Assembly: GCF_051251695.1 (NCBI RefSeq)
Contig: NZ_JBPOEU010000003.1
Coordinates: 62,001 to 126,000 of the forward strand
Length of the DNA: 64,000 nucleotides
DNA from: Maritalea sp051251695
GTDB taxonomy: Bacteria > Pseudomonadota > Alphaproteobacteria > Rhizobiales > Devosiaceae
Direction of reading: 5' to 3'
Shown: positions 35,226 to 44,472 of the stretch, one piece after another
Numbering within the stretch: position 1 is the first letter of the stretch
How the letters are laid out: each line of letters begins with the position of its first letter
Made by a program: the position numbers and the translations under genes
The notes under the pieces: generated by a model
What the model was told of the DNA's origin: nothing
Seen by the model: only the letters and a program-made list of their open reading frames with translations
Database searches by the model: none

Positions 35226-36155
35226 TTAGATCGAAGCTGTAAGTTCGGGTACAGCTTCAAACAAATCACCCACCAAGCCATAGTCAGCAATGGAGAAAAT
35301 CGGTGCGTCTTCGTCTGTGTTGATGGCAACGATTATGGTGCTGTCTTTCATGCCTGCCAAGTGCTGGATCGCACCTGAAATGCCGATGGCGATGTACAAG
35401 TCCGGCGCAACGACCTTGCCAGTTTGGCCCACTTGCCAATCGTTTGGCGCATAGCCTGCATCAACCGCAGCGCGAGATGCGCCGAGGGCGGCGCCCAGCT
35501 TGTCGGCCAAGGGTTCAAGCAGCTCGTTGAACTTTTCTTTGGAGCCCAATGCACGACCGCCAGAAATGACGATTTTAGCAGAGGCCAGATCAACCCGATC
35601 TCCGCCTGCTAGTTCTGCGCTAACAAAACTGGATAGTCCGTTGCCAACTTCTTGGCCAGCCGCTTCAACGCTGGCTGAACCCTCAAGTGTTGCTGCTTCA
35701 AATGTCGTCGTGCGGACTGTCAGTACTTTTTTTGCGTCTGAAGTTTGCACTTTTTGAAATGCATTGCCCGCATAAATTGGGCGCACGAATGTGTCAGCAG
35801 AAATCACTTCGGTGACGTCAGAAAGCTGCATCACGTCGAGCAAGGCAGCAACACGCGGCATGGTGTTTTTGCCGTTTGATGTTGCAGGGGCAACAAACGC
35901 GTCATAGCCTTCAGCCATGGTGACAATCAGGTCGGCCACTGGTTCGGCCAATTGGTTGGCAAACGCCGCGTTGTCAGCGACGATGACTTTCGCCACGCCT
36001 GAAATTTTGGCCGCCGCTTCACCAACGTCAGCGCAATTTTCGCCGGCAACCAACACATGAAGGTCGCCGCCCAACTGAACAGCAGCATTCGCCGCGCGCA
36101 ATGTCGCTTCGTTCAGATTTTTATTGTCATGTTCTGCAAGTAGAAGTGTCGCCAT
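35226..36155 (-). CDS. etfA: Electron transfer flavoprotein alpha subunit
   Basis: A 309-residue FAD-binding subunit. The C-terminal half carries the typical FAD-contact sequences S-G-G-R-A-L-G-S, Q-T-G-K-V-V-A-P-D-L-Y, S-G-A-I-Q-H and N-T-D-E-D-A-P-I-F. With EtfB it takes electrons from the acyl-CoA dehydrogenases and passes them to ETF-ubiquinone oxidoreductase. Its start overlaps the etfB stop by one base (TAATG). It closes the long valine operon, placing the acceptor beside the isobutyryl-CoA dehydrogenase. Confidence 0.96.
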   Translation of the reverse strand: MATLLLAEHDNKNLNEATLRAANAAVQLGGDLHVLVAGENCADVGEAAAKISGVAKVIVADNAAFANQLAEPVADLIVTMAEGYDAFVAPATSNGKNTMPRVAALLDVMQLSDVTEVISADTFVRPIYAGNAFQKVQTSDAKKVLTVRTTTFEAATLEGSASVEAAGQEVGNGLSSFVSAELAGGDRVDLASAKIVISGGRALGSKEKFNELLEPLADKLGAALGASRAAVDAGYAPNDWQVGQTGKVVAPDLYIAIGISGAIQHLAGMKDSTIIVAINTDEDAPIFSIADYGLVGDLFEAVPELTASI

Positions 36156-36904
36156 TAGATCGCTCCCGCTTCGTTTTTCAGTTTGTCGACCAGTTCTGCA
36201 ACCGAGCCAACTTTGATGCCTGCTTTGCGCGCGGCTGGTTCGGTTGTTTCAAGCACCGTTAAACGGTTTTTCACCTCAACGCCGAAATCACCGGGTGTTT
36301 TCACATCCAACGGTTTTTTCTTGGCCTTCATAATATTGGGCAATGAGGCGTAGCGCGGTTGGTTCAAGCGCAAGTCGGTGGTGATGATCGCTGGCAAGTC
36401 GAGTTTGACGGTTTGCAGGCCGCCATCAACTTCGCGGGTCACATCAACAGTGCCGTCACCGAGTTCAACTTTAAATGCAAATGTGCCTTGTCCCCAGCCG
36501 AGCAATGCAGCCAGCATTTGGCCGGTTTGATTGGCGTCATCATCAATTGCCTGCTTGCCCAAAATTACCAATTCTGGGCCTTCGGCTTCCACGACACCTT
36601 TAAGAATTTTGGCCACATCAAGCGGCTCAACGGTTTCATCGTGCTTAACGTGGATCGCGCGATCTGCACCCATGGCAAGACCCGTGCGCAAGGTTTCTTG
36701 TGCTTTGTCTGGTCCGATCGACACCACAATCACTTCTTCAGCCTTGCCAGCTTCTTTGAGCTTTAGTGCTTCTTCGACCGCGATTTCATCAAACGGGTTC
36801 ATACTCATTTTGACGTTGTTTAGATCGACGCCAGTGCCGTCGGCTTTCACGCGAATTTTGACGTTATAGTCAACTACCCGTTTTACGGGAACGAGGATTT
36901 TCAT
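36155..36904 (-). CDS. etfB: Electron transfer flavoprotein beta subunit
   Basis: A 249-residue protein with the classic N-terminus M-K-I-L-V-P-V-K-R-V-V-D and the AMP-binding region G-A-D-R-A-I-H-V and D-D-D-A-N-Q-T-G-Q. The recognition loop, including the Leu-rich L-R-L-N-Q-P-R-Y segment, is present. ATG at 36904 matches the family start; TTG at 36916 would abut the ribosome site. It lies 30 bp after the thiolase gene in the same operon. Confidence 0.96.
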   Translation of the reverse strand: MKILVPVKRVVDYNVKIRVKADGTGVDLNNVKMSMNPFDEIAVEEALKLKEAGKAEEVIVVSIGPDKAQETLRTGLAMGADRAIHVKHDETVEPLDVAKILKGVVEAEGPELVILGKQAIDDDANQTGQMLAALLGWGQGTFAFKVELGDGTVDVTREVDGGLQTVKLDLPAIITTDLRLNQPRYASLPNIMKAKKKPLDVKTPGDFGVEVKNRLTVLETTEPAARKAGIKVGSVAELVDKLKNEAGAI

Positions 36905-36934
36905 GTTCTCAATCAACTCCTGAAATGGAATGAG

Positions 36935-38119
36935 CTAAGCGATTTCAATCGCGACGGCTGTGGCTTCTCCGCCACCGATACAAAGTGATGCGACGCCCCG
37001 TGTTTTAGAGGTGCGTTCAAGCGCATGCAACAGGGTCACCAAAATTCGAGCGCCCGACGCGCCGATTGGGTGGCCAAGCGCGCAAGCGCCGCCATGAATA
37101 TTGATTTTTTCGGCGTCAATGTTCATGTCTTTTTGGGCAGCCATGGTGACCACGGCAAACGCTTCATTGATTTCCCACAGATCAACATCTGCAATGCTCC
37201 AGCCGATCTTATCGACTAGTTTTTGCATCGCGGGCACCGGCGCAGTGGTGAACCAACCCGGCTCATGGGCATGGCTTTGATGGCCAACAATCCGCGCCCG
37301 AATGTTTAGGCCTTTTGCCTTGGCGTCGCTTTCACGCATCAGCACCAAAGCTGCGGCACCATCCGAAATGGAAGATGCATTGGCTGCGGTTACGGTGCCG
37401 TCTTTGGCGAACGCAGGACGCAATGTTGGGATTTTGTCTGGCCGTGCATTTTTGGGCTGCTCGTCTTGTGAAACAACAATCTCGCCTTTACGGGATGCGA
37501 TCGTCACAGGTGCAATTTCTGCTTCAAAAGCACCAGAGCTTTGCGCTTCAAGTGCCTTGTTCAGCGAACCAATGGCGAATTCATCTTGTGCTTCGCGTGA
37601 AAACTCATATTTCCCGGCGCAGTTTTCGGCAAAATTGCCCATTAGTTCGTGGTCGTCATAAGCGTTTTGCAAGCCGTCAAAAAACATATGGTCAATCACT
37701 TCTGCGTGGCCCATACGCGCGCCGCCGCGCATTTTGGGCAACAGATATGGCGCGTTGGTCATGCTTTCCATGCCACCAGCCACCAAAACGTCACCATTGC
37801 CAGCCTTAAGCTGATCATGGGCCATCATCACAGCCTTCATGCCAGAACCGCAAACTTTTGAAATGGTGGTGGAGGGGGTGCCAAGCGGCAAATCAGCCCC
37901 AAGGGCTGCCTGTCTAGCCGGGGCTTGGCCGACGCCAGCCGACAGAACATTGCCCATCAGAACTTCAGACACGTCTTGGCTGTCAATGCCAGCACCTGCA
38001 AGCGCCGCCTTAATGGCAGTCGCACCAAGCGTCGGTGCTGCAACTGCGCCAAGTTCGCCCTGGAATCCACCCATTGGGGTACGGGCAGCGCCTACAATTA
38101 CAATTGGATCATTGCTCAT
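36935..38119 (-). CDS. Acetyl-CoA C-acyltransferase (thiolase)
   Basis: A 394-residue thiolase with nucleophile Cys90 (S-K-V-C-G-S-G-M-K), N-E-A-F-A-V, the catalytic His in G-G-A-C-A-L-G-H-P-I-G and the C-terminal C-I-G-G-G-E-A. ATG at 38119 follows AGGAG with 7-nt spacing. In this operon it most likely splits 2-methylacetoacetyl-CoA (isoleucine route) or acetoacetyl-CoA from the leucine branch; family alone does not separate degradative from biosynthetic use. Confidence 0.93.
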   Translation of the reverse strand: MSNDPIVIVGAARTPMGGFQGELGAVAAPTLGATAIKAALAGAGIDSQDVSEVLMGNVLSAGVGQAPARQAALGADLPLGTPSTTISKVCGSGMKAVMMAHDQLKAGNGDVLVAGGMESMTNAPYLLPKMRGGARMGHAEVIDHMFFDGLQNAYDDHELMGNFAENCAGKYEFSREAQDEFAIGSLNKALEAQSSGAFEAEIAPVTIASRKGEIVVSQDEQPKNARPDKIPTLRPAFAKDGTVTAANASSISDGAAALVLMRESDAKAKGLNIRARIVGHQSHAHEPGWFTTAPVPAMQKLVDKIGWSIADVDLWEINEAFAVVTMAAQKDMNIDAEKINIHGGACALGHPIGASGARILVTLLHALERTSKTRGVASLCIGGGEATAVAIEIA

Positions 38120-38129
38120 AGATTTTCTC

Positions 38130-38900
38130 CTATCGCGGCTGCAAACGAACAGCGCCATCAATGCGGATGGTTTCGCCATTGATCATCGAATTACGAATGA
38201 TCTCTTCTGCAAGAGATGCATAATCGGCCGGGGTGCCCAGCCGTTTGGGGAATGGGGTGTTCGCCGCCAGTGAATCTTGAACTTCTTCACTAAAGCCCGC
38301 CATCATTGGGGTCATAAAAATGCCCGGGGCGATAGTGACCACGCGAATGCCATCACGGCTCAGGTCACGCGCCATCGGCAACATCATCCCCACAACGCCA
38401 CCTTTGGAGGCAGCATAAGCGATTTGGCCCACTTGGCCTTCATAAGCTGCAACAGAGGCGGTGTTGATGATAACGCCACGCTCTAGATCGTCGCTTACTG
38501 TATCCAATTTGGCCATGCCAGCAGCACCCATGGAAGCGCAGTGGAATGTACCGATTAGATTGACGCCAATGGTTTTGGCAAACATTGCTGGATCGTGCGG
38601 GTTGCCTTCCCGGTCAATCGTTTTCGCGCCTGGCGCAATACCTGCGCAATTGACCACAACACGTTCTTGGCCGTTTGCTGCGCGTACTTTTTCAAAGCCC
38701 GCTGCAACGCTTTGAGCGTTAGAAACATCCACCTTGGCGAAGGTGCCGCCCAGTTCTTTAGCGATGGCTTCTCCGCGTTCTTCGTTGAGATCAAACAGGC
38801 CGACTTTCACGCCTTTTGCCGCCAAATGCCGCGCAACGCCTTCGCCCAAACCAGATGCGCCGCCCGTGATGACAACGCTCAAATCAGAATTTATCTGCAT
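38130..38900 (-). CDS. 3-hydroxyacyl-CoA dehydrogenase, HSD10-like short-chain dehydrogenase
   Basis: A 256-residue short-chain dehydrogenase. It has the cofactor motif T-G-G-A-S-G-L-G-E-G (about 12-21), N-C-A-G-I-A at 84-89, and the catalytic Ser with Y-A-A-S-K-G (Tyr and Lys). A-P-G-I-F-M-T-P-M resembles the HSD17B10-type 2-methyl-3-hydroxybutyryl-CoA dehydrogenase, which acts in isoleucine degradation. Position between an enoyl-CoA hydratase and a thiolase supports that role. A 10-nt gap leads to the thiolase gene. Confidence 0.9.
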   Translation of the reverse strand: MQINSDLSVVITGGASGLGEGVARHLAAKGVKVGLFDLNEERGEAIAKELGGTFAKVDVSNAQSVAAGFEKVRAANGQERVVVNCAGIAPGAKTIDREGNPHDPAMFAKTIGVNLIGTFHCASMGAAGMAKLDTVSDDLERGVIINTASVAAYEGQVGQIAYAASKGGVVGMMLPMARDLSRDGIRVVTIAPGIFMTPMMAGFSEEVQDSLAANTPFPKRLGTPADYASLAEEIIRNSMINGETIRIDGAVRLQPR

Positions 38901-38909
38901 ATCATTGTC

Positions 38910-39680
38910 CTATTCGCCTTTAAATATCGGGTCGCGTTTCTCAGTAAATGCAGCCATGCCCTCTTGTTGGTCATGAGTGCCAAACAAGGCGTGGAACGTC
39001 CGGCGTTCGAACAACACCCCTTGGCGCAAGCCCAGTTCTTCGGCTTGATTCACGGCCTCTTTAGCGGCTTGTGTCGCGAGCTTGCCAAAGCCTGCAATTT
39101 CAGCCGCGATTTTAAGTACTTCTTCTACCAACTGGTCAGCGGGAAAAGTCCGCGCTGCCAAGCCTGAACGTTCGGCTTCTTCAGCATCCATCATCCGGCC
39201 CGTTAAAACCATATCCATCGCTTTGGACTTGCCAACCAGTTTGGTGAGGCGCTGCGATCCACCCATGCCTGGGATAACGCCCAGTTTAATTTCAGGCTGA
39301 CCGAATTTCGCGCGATCACCCGCATAAATCACGTCGCACATCATCGCCAACTCGCAACCGCCGCCAAGCGCATAACCATTTACAGCGGCCAATATTGGCG
39401 TGCGCGTTGCTGTCAGTTTATCCCATCCAGCAAACCAATTGGCTTTAGCCATATCGGTATAGGTCTGGTTTTGCATTTCCTTGATATCGGCACCCGCCGC
39501 AAACGCTTTGGGTGATCCTGATATAACAAAACAGCCGACTTCTGGGTCAGCATCATATTGGGCGAGCGTTGTGGTTATCTCGTCCATAACAGCCAAATTG
39601 AGCGCGTTTAGCGCTTCGGGGCGATTGAGGGTGATATGCACAACGCGGTCGATTTTTTCGACTAGAATAGTTTGGGTCAT
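38910..39680 (-). CDS. Enoyl-CoA hydratase
   Basis: A 256-residue crotonase with A-F-A-A-G-A-D-I-K-E-M (oxyanion hole), N-G-Y-A-L-G-G-G-C-E-L-A-M and the two catalytic Glu positions in C-E-L-A and P-E-I-K-L-G-V-I-P-G. It is of the short-chain EchA/PaaF type, fitting hydration of tiglyl-CoA or methacrylyl-CoA. It lies 39 bp after mmsB and 9 bp before the HSD10-like gene. Confidence 0.92.
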   Translation of the reverse strand: MTQTILVEKIDRVVHITLNRPEALNALNLAVMDEITTTLAQYDADPEVGCFVISGSPKAFAAGADIKEMQNQTYTDMAKANWFAGWDKLTATRTPILAAVNGYALGGGCELAMMCDVIYAGDRAKFGQPEIKLGVIPGMGGSQRLTKLVGKSKAMDMVLTGRMMDAEEAERSGLAARTFPADQLVEEVLKIAAEIAGFGKLATQAAKEAVNQAEELGLRQGVLFERRTFHALFGTHDQQEGMAAFTEKRDPIFKGE

Positions 39681-39719
39681 CGTGAACGGCCTTTTAGTTT
39701 GGGCGCATTATGTGAATTG

Positions 39720-40604
39720 CTAAGAACGCGATTGCGTTTTTAACTCATTTATGATGCCTGAAAAGTCGTGCCCCACGCCATTCTTTTCGACAAAAGCGTC
39801 ATACAACTTTGTGGCGTGTTCGCCAAGAGGGGTTGCCGCACCAGATTGGCCGGCAGCGTCTTGAGACAACTTTAAATCCTTGAGCATCAGTGCTGCATCA
39901 AATCCGGGCAAATAGCCATTGTCTGCGGGGCTTTGCGGCCCAACACCCGGCACCGGGCAATAGGTATTGACCGACCAGCAGGAGCCACTTGATGTGGAAA
40001 CAACATCAAATAATGCAGATTTATCAAGACCCAACGCATCCGCTAAGTTGAATGCTTCGGCTGCGCCGATCATTGAAATGCCCAACAGCATATTATTGCA
40101 AATTTTCGCCGATTGCCCCGAACCGTCCGCACCACAATGCACGGCTTTTTGGCCCATTATATCAAATAGAGGTTTGGTTTTTTCAAATGCTAAATCACTG
40201 CCACCCACCATAAATGTAAGGGTGCCGCCTGCAGCGCCGCCGACGCCGCCCGAAACTGGGGCATCTAGACTTAGCATGTTTGCCTTTTGAGCCATTTCGT
40301 GCGCCTTACGAGCACTGGCCACATCAATGGTCGAGCAATCAACAAATACAGTGCCCTTTTGGGCACGACCCAGCAATTGATCAAAAACAGAAAGAACAAT
40401 TTTGCCGTTCGGCAACATGGTGATCACAATATCGGCGTTGGCCACCGCCTCTTCCGCGTTCGCGGCAATCGCTACCCCGGCTGCTTTCGCCTTATCGGCA
40501 TTTTGCGACATAAGGTCGAAACCCAACACGTCATGGCCTTCTTTAACAAGATTGACCGCCATGGGCCCACCCATATTGCCAAGTCCGATAAATGCGATGT
40601 TCAT
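39720..40604 (-). CDS. mmsB: 3-hydroxyisobutyrate dehydrogenase
   Basis: A 294-residue beta-hydroxyacid dehydrogenase. It has the N-terminal Rossmann motif G-L-G-N-M-G-G-P-M-A, D-A-P-V-S-G-G-V-G-G-A (substrate loop) and the catalytic Lys in G-S-G-Q-S-A-K-I-C-N-N. It oxidises 3-hydroxyisobutyrate to methylmalonate semialdehyde, the substrate of MmsA at the head of the same operon. The hydrolase gene that supplies it lies 24 bp upstream. Confidence 0.95.
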   Translation of the reverse strand: MNIAFIGLGNMGGPMAVNLVKEGHDVLGFDLMSQNADKAKAAGVAIAANAEEAVANADIVITMLPNGKIVLSVFDQLLGRAQKGTVFVDCSTIDVASARKAHEMAQKANMLSLDAPVSGGVGGAAGGTLTFMVGGSDLAFEKTKPLFDIMGQKAVHCGADGSGQSAKICNNMLLGISMIGAAEAFNLADALGLDKSALFDVVSTSSGSCWSVNTYCPVPGVGPQSPADNGYLPGFDAALMLKDLKLSQDAAGQSGAATPLGEHATKLYDAFVEKNGVGHDFSGIINELKTQSRS

Positions 40605-40628
40605 GTTCCCACTCCCTTAAATAATGGC

Positions 40629-41660
40629 TTAAAAAACCAACTCATTGTCACCCAGCGGGGCGAACATATCTTTGACCATCTTGTCGCTCACCTCAGCCAA
40701 ACTGGCGGGTGCCCATTGCGGATTGCGGTCTTTGTCGATGATCGCTGCGCGGATGCCTTCGTAAAAATTTTCACCCTGAAGGCTAGCTGCGCAAAAGCGG
40801 AGTTCAAGCTGCAAACTTTGTTCAACTGAACTGAAATTTGCCGCCTTTTGCAATGCATAAAATGTTGACTTGACGCTCAACGGGCACTGCCGTTTCAACA
40901 ACTTCAATGCGCCTTGCGCAAATGCGCTACCATCAGCTTCAATATTGGCCAGCACTTGCTCGACATTGTCGGTTTCAAACCAACATGCAATGGCGGTTTG
41001 GTGCAAACGCGCTTCACCTGATTTCGGCTTTTGCGAAACTTCTGCCAACAGATCATCAATGTCAGCGCCTTTTATCAATCGGTCCTTTATGGTGGCGAAT
41101 GTCTCTTGCGGAACATAGGCGTCTGCAAAGTTTAAAAAGATCGCATCATCCGGTCCCATCCGTGCTCCAGAAATGCCGTAATAGGCACCAACGCCTTTTG
41201 GGGCATTATGCAGCAACCATGTGCCACCTACATCTGGCAAAAACCCAATACCAACCTCAGGCATTGAGATAATTGAGCTATCGGTCACAATGCGGTGTGA
41301 CCCATGGGCTGAAACGCCAACGCCGCCACCCATAGTAAAGCCATGCATTAAGGCGATGTAGGGTTTTTTGTAGTTGGCGATCATCGCGTTGAGCTGATAT
41401 TCATCGCGCCAGAATTTTAAAGACCCAACCGGGTCTTTTCGACCATTTTCATAGATCGCTTGAATGTCGCCGCCCGCGCAAAATGCACGTTCGCCCGCAC
41501 CGTCGATTAAAACGCATCGTATGCTGTCATCGTCTGCCCAGGCTTTTAGTGCATCCGTCATGCCATCCACCATCGCGTGGCTTAGAGCATTTAGCGCGTT
41601 GGGGCGATTGAGGGTGATGACACCGACATCGCCATGTTGCTGAACAATCAAGTCGCTCAT
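40629..41660 (-). CDS. 3-hydroxyisobutyryl-CoA hydrolase
   Basis: A 343-residue member of the crotonase superfamily. Its length and the segments A-F-C-A-G-G-D-I-Q-A, H-G-F-T-M-G-G-G-V-G and M-P-E-V-G-I-G-F-L-P-D-V-G mark the hydrolase (HIBCH) rather than a hydratase. The extended C-terminal helices after residue 250 are also typical. It releases free 3-hydroxyisobutyrate, avoiding build-up of reactive methacrylyl-CoA. It lies 3 nt after the dehydrogenase gene. Confidence 0.93.
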   Translation of the reverse strand: MSDLIVQQHGDVGVITLNRPNALNALSHAMVDGMTDALKAWADDDSIRCVLIDGAGERAFCAGGDIQAIYENGRKDPVGSLKFWRDEYQLNAMIANYKKPYIALMHGFTMGGGVGVSAHGSHRIVTDSSIISMPEVGIGFLPDVGGTWLLHNAPKGVGAYYGISGARMGPDDAIFLNFADAYVPQETFATIKDRLIKGADIDDLLAEVSQKPKSGEARLHQTAIACWFETDNVEQVLANIEADGSAFAQGALKLLKRQCPLSVKSTFYALQKAANFSSVEQSLQLELRFCAASLQGENFYEGIRAAIIDKDRNPQWAPASLAEVSDKMVKDMFAPLGDNELVF

Positions 41661-41663
41661 AAA

Positions 41664-42803
41664 TTAGTCCTTCAACATTTGGCGTGAAACGATAAGACGC
41701 ATAATTTCATTGGTGCCCTCTAGGATTTGGTGGACCCGCAGATCGCGCACAATTTTTTCAATGCCATAGTCCGCCAAATAACCATACCCGCCGTGCAATT
41801 GCAGCGCTTGGTTTGCGACGTCAAATGCTGTGTCGGTCACGAAACGTTTCGCCATCGCGCAATATTTTGTCGCGTCGGGCGCGCCTTGGTCATAGGTCCA
41901 TGCGGCTTTGTACAAAAACACGCGTGCGGCTTGCAGTTCGATTTCCATGTCCGCCAAACGGAATTGAAGGGCTTGGAATTGATTGATCGACTTGCCAAAC
42001 GCTTTACGTTCGGCCATATAGCCAAGCGTTTTATCAAGCGCGGCTTGGGCCGCCCCCAACGCGCTGGCGGCAATGTTTAATCGCCCACCATCAAGGCCTT
42101 TCATAGCATATTTAAAGCCGTCGCCTTCTTGACCCAAAAGGTTTGAAGCCGGAATGACAACATCGTCGAAAATGACTTCAGTTGTCGGCTGAACATTCCA
42201 ACCCATTTTCTTTTCGTTCGCACCAAATGACAAGCCGGGTGTGCCATTTTCAACGAGGAACGCAGAAATGCCTTTAGGTCCTGGCTCGCCTGAACGGGCC
42301 ATTACGATATAAAGGTCTGAAACGCCCCCGCCGGAAATAAAGCTCTTTGTGCCTTTCAAAACATAATTGTCGCCCTGGCGTTTGGCGACAGTTTGAAGGG
42401 CCGCTGCGTCTGAACCTGAGCCGGGTTCGGTAAGGCAATAGCTTGCCACACTCTCCATGTTGGTCAGTTTTGGACCCCATTTTTGGCGCATTTCTTCGGC
42501 GCCAAACCTATCAATCATCCAAGAACACATATTGTGGATCGAAAGGAACGAGGCGGTGGCCGGGCAACCATGGGACAGCGCTTCAAAAATCAAAGCGGCG
42601 TCTAGACGGGTCAAATCAGACCCACCAATATCATCACGAGTATAGATGCCTGCCATGCCCAATTCAGCGGTTTTCTTGATCACATCAAGCGGGAAATGTT
42701 TCGCCTGATCCCATTCAACCGCATGCGGCGCAATATTTTCCATCGAAAACTCACGCGCCATTTCAAAAATGGCGGATTGCTCTTCGCTAAGTGCAAAATC
42801 CAT
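41664..42803 (-). CDS. Isobutyryl-CoA dehydrogenase
   Basis: A 379-residue acyl-CoA dehydrogenase with C-L-T-E-P-G-S-G-S-D-A-A-A-L for FAD and substrate contact. The catalytic Glu362 lies in the C-terminal I-L-E-G-T-N-E-I-M-R. Similarity in pattern to ACAD8-type enzymes and placement between mmsA and the hydroxyisobutyryl-CoA hydrolase support isobutyryl-CoA as substrate; 2-methylbutyryl-CoA may be used too. Electrons go to EtfAB encoded at the operon's end. Confidence 0.92.
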   Translation of the reverse strand: MDFALSEEQSAIFEMAREFSMENIAPHAVEWDQAKHFPLDVIKKTAELGMAGIYTRDDIGGSDLTRLDAALIFEALSHGCPATASFLSIHNMCSWMIDRFGAEEMRQKWGPKLTNMESVASYCLTEPGSGSDAAALQTVAKRQGDNYVLKGTKSFISGGGVSDLYIVMARSGEPGPKGISAFLVENGTPGLSFGANEKKMGWNVQPTTEVIFDDVVIPASNLLGQEGDGFKYAMKGLDGGRLNIAASALGAAQAALDKTLGYMAERKAFGKSINQFQALQFRLADMEIELQAARVFLYKAAWTYDQGAPDATKYCAMAKRFVTDTAFDVANQALQLHGGYGYLADYGIEKIVRDLRVHQILEGTNEIMRLIVSRQMLKD

Positions 42804-42809
42804 ATTGGA

Positions 42810-44309
42810 TTACTCCATAGTTGGGATGGTGAAAGAAGCGCCTTCTTTGGTGCCAGATGGCCAGCGAGACGTCACGGTTTTCGTCTTTGTGTAGAACCTA
42901 AATGCATCAGGTCCATGCTGGTTCAAATCGCCAAAACCAGAACGTTTCCATCCACCGAATGTGTAATATGCCAAGGGTACAGGAATTGGCACATTTACGC
43001 CAACCATACCCACATTGATGCGGAACGTGAAATCGCGCGCGGTGTCGCCGTCGCGCGTGAATATCGCAACGCCGTTGCCATATTCGTGGTCCATCGCTAA
43101 TTTTAGTCCCGCTTCGTAATCATCAACACGAGCCACACACAAAACCGGGCCAAAAATCTCTTGTTTGTAGATTTCCATTTCTTCGGTCACATTGTCGAAC
43201 AGACATGGGCCAATGAAAAACCCATCTTCGTGGCCCTTGGCGACAAAGTCACGACCGTCAACCACCAAGTCTGCACCTTCTTTGACACCTTGATCGACCA
43301 AGCCTTTGACCTTTTCTCGCGCTTCTTTGGTCACCAAAGGACCAAAATCAGCGTCGTCGCCATCGGTATATGGACCAACCCGTAGCGTTTCTACGCGCGC
43401 TTTTAGGGCTGCAACCAATTTGTCGCCAGTTTCTTTACCAACGGGCACCGCAACTGAAATCGCCATGCAACGCTCGCCTGCTGCGCCGTAACCTGCGCCA
43501 ACCAGTGCATCGACCACTTGGTTCATGTCGGCGTCTGGCATGATGATCATATGGTTCTTCGCGCCGCCAAAGCACTGCACGCGCTTGCCATTGGCTGAGC
43601 CGCGCGAATAGATATATTCCGCAATTGGGGTGGAGCCAACAAAACCGATGGCTTGAATGTCTTCGTGATCCAAAATGCCGTCAACTGTTTCTTTATCGCC
43701 ATGAACGACGTTCAGCACGCCTTTTGGTGCGCCAGCTTCTAACATTAGTTCTGCGAGCATATTGGGAACGGATGGATCGCGCTCTGAGGGTTTCAAGATA
43801 AATGCATTTCCAGCCGCAATGGCTGGGCAAAACTTCCACATTGGGATCATGGCCGGAAAGTTGAACGGGGTAATCCCTGCGACAACGCCCAAAGGCTGCC
43901 GCATGGAATATATGTCGATGCCTGTAGATGCTGCAGCGCTATACTCACCCTTAAGGAAATGCGGTGCCCCAATAGCGAATTCAGCGACTTCTAAGCCGCG
44001 AATGACGTCGCCCTTTGCATCTGGAATGGTTTTGCCGTGCTCGCGAGATAGGGCTTCGGCAAGTTTATCCATATCGCGGTGCAAGAGTTCGACGAATTTC
44101 ATCATCACCCGACCGCGTTTTTGCGGGTTCACTTTCGCCCAGCCAATTTGTGCTTCTTTGGCGTTAGCAATCGCTGCGTCCAACTCGGTTTTGCTGGCGA
44201 GGGGTACTTTGGCTTGAACTTTGCCGGTTGCAGGATTGTAGACATCGGCAAAACGACCCGAAGTCCCTTTAACATGTTCCCCATTGATAAAGTGCGTGAT
44301 CTCGTTCAT
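42810..44309 (-). CDS. mmsA: Methylmalonate-semialdehyde dehydrogenase (CoA-acylating)
   Basis: A 499-residue aldehyde dehydrogenase. The catalytic Cys281 lies in G-A-A-G-E-R-C-M-A-I-S, and the NAD-site sequence I-T-P-F-N-F-P-A-M-I-P-M-W lacks the Trp-based motif of ordinary aldehyde dehydrogenases, both diagnostic for MmsA. It converts methylmalonate semialdehyde to propionyl-CoA. First gene of the nine-gene valine operon and divergent from a LysR regulator, with 163 bp of shared promoter region. Confidence 0.96.
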   Translation of the reverse strand: MNEITHFINGEHVKGTSGRFADVYNPATGKVQAKVPLASKTELDAAIANAKEAQIGWAKVNPQKRGRVMMKFVELLHRDMDKLAEALSREHGKTIPDAKGDVIRGLEVAEFAIGAPHFLKGEYSAAASTGIDIYSMRQPLGVVAGITPFNFPAMIPMWKFCPAIAAGNAFILKPSERDPSVPNMLAELMLEAGAPKGVLNVVHGDKETVDGILDHEDIQAIGFVGSTPIAEYIYSRGSANGKRVQCFGGAKNHMIIMPDADMNQVVDALVGAGYGAAGERCMAISVAVPVGKETGDKLVAALKARVETLRVGPYTDGDDADFGPLVTKEAREKVKGLVDQGVKEGADLVVDGRDFVAKGHEDGFFIGPCLFDNVTEEMEIYKQEIFGPVLCVARVDDYEAGLKLAMDHEYGNGVAIFTRDGDTARDFTFRINVGMVGVNVPIPVPLAYYTFGGWKRSGFGDLNQHGPDAFRFYTKTKTVTSRWPSGTKEGASFTIPTME

Positions 44310-44421
44310 TGCCGGTGCCTTTCTAGGGTGCGCGTCGGAAAACCTAACGTGCCTCTGGTCTCTTCGCGGACATCATATTGTGCGTCAACGCGATATCAAC
44401 AATCGAAATAGCAGATCTATT

Positions 44422-44463
44422 GTGCAAATTTGCACTAGTATTACTATAGCATAGTTCGCTATA
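44422..44463. promoter_or_regulatory. Palindromes between mmsA and the LysR gene
   Basis: GTGCAAATTTGCAC at 44422-44435 is a perfect 14-bp palindrome. TATAGC-ATAGTTC-GCTATA at 44445-44463 is a perfect 6-bp inverted repeat with a 7-bp centre and overlaps the LysR gene's own promoter. Tandem recognition and activation sites of this kind are usual for LysR proteins acting on a divergent target, here the mmsA operon. Confidence 0.5.
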
Positions 44464-44465
44464 AT
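44460..44465 (+). promoter_or_regulatory. -10 box placed for a leaderless LysR transcript
   Basis: A consensus TATAAT ends 7 nt before the ATG of the LysR gene (44473), so transcription should start at or next to the A of the start codon. No Shine-Dalgarno sequence is present between them. The -35 region (AGTATT, 17 bp upstream) is poor, which fits dependence on, or repression by, a bound regulator. Confidence 0.45.
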
Positions 44466-44472
44466 TATCCTC

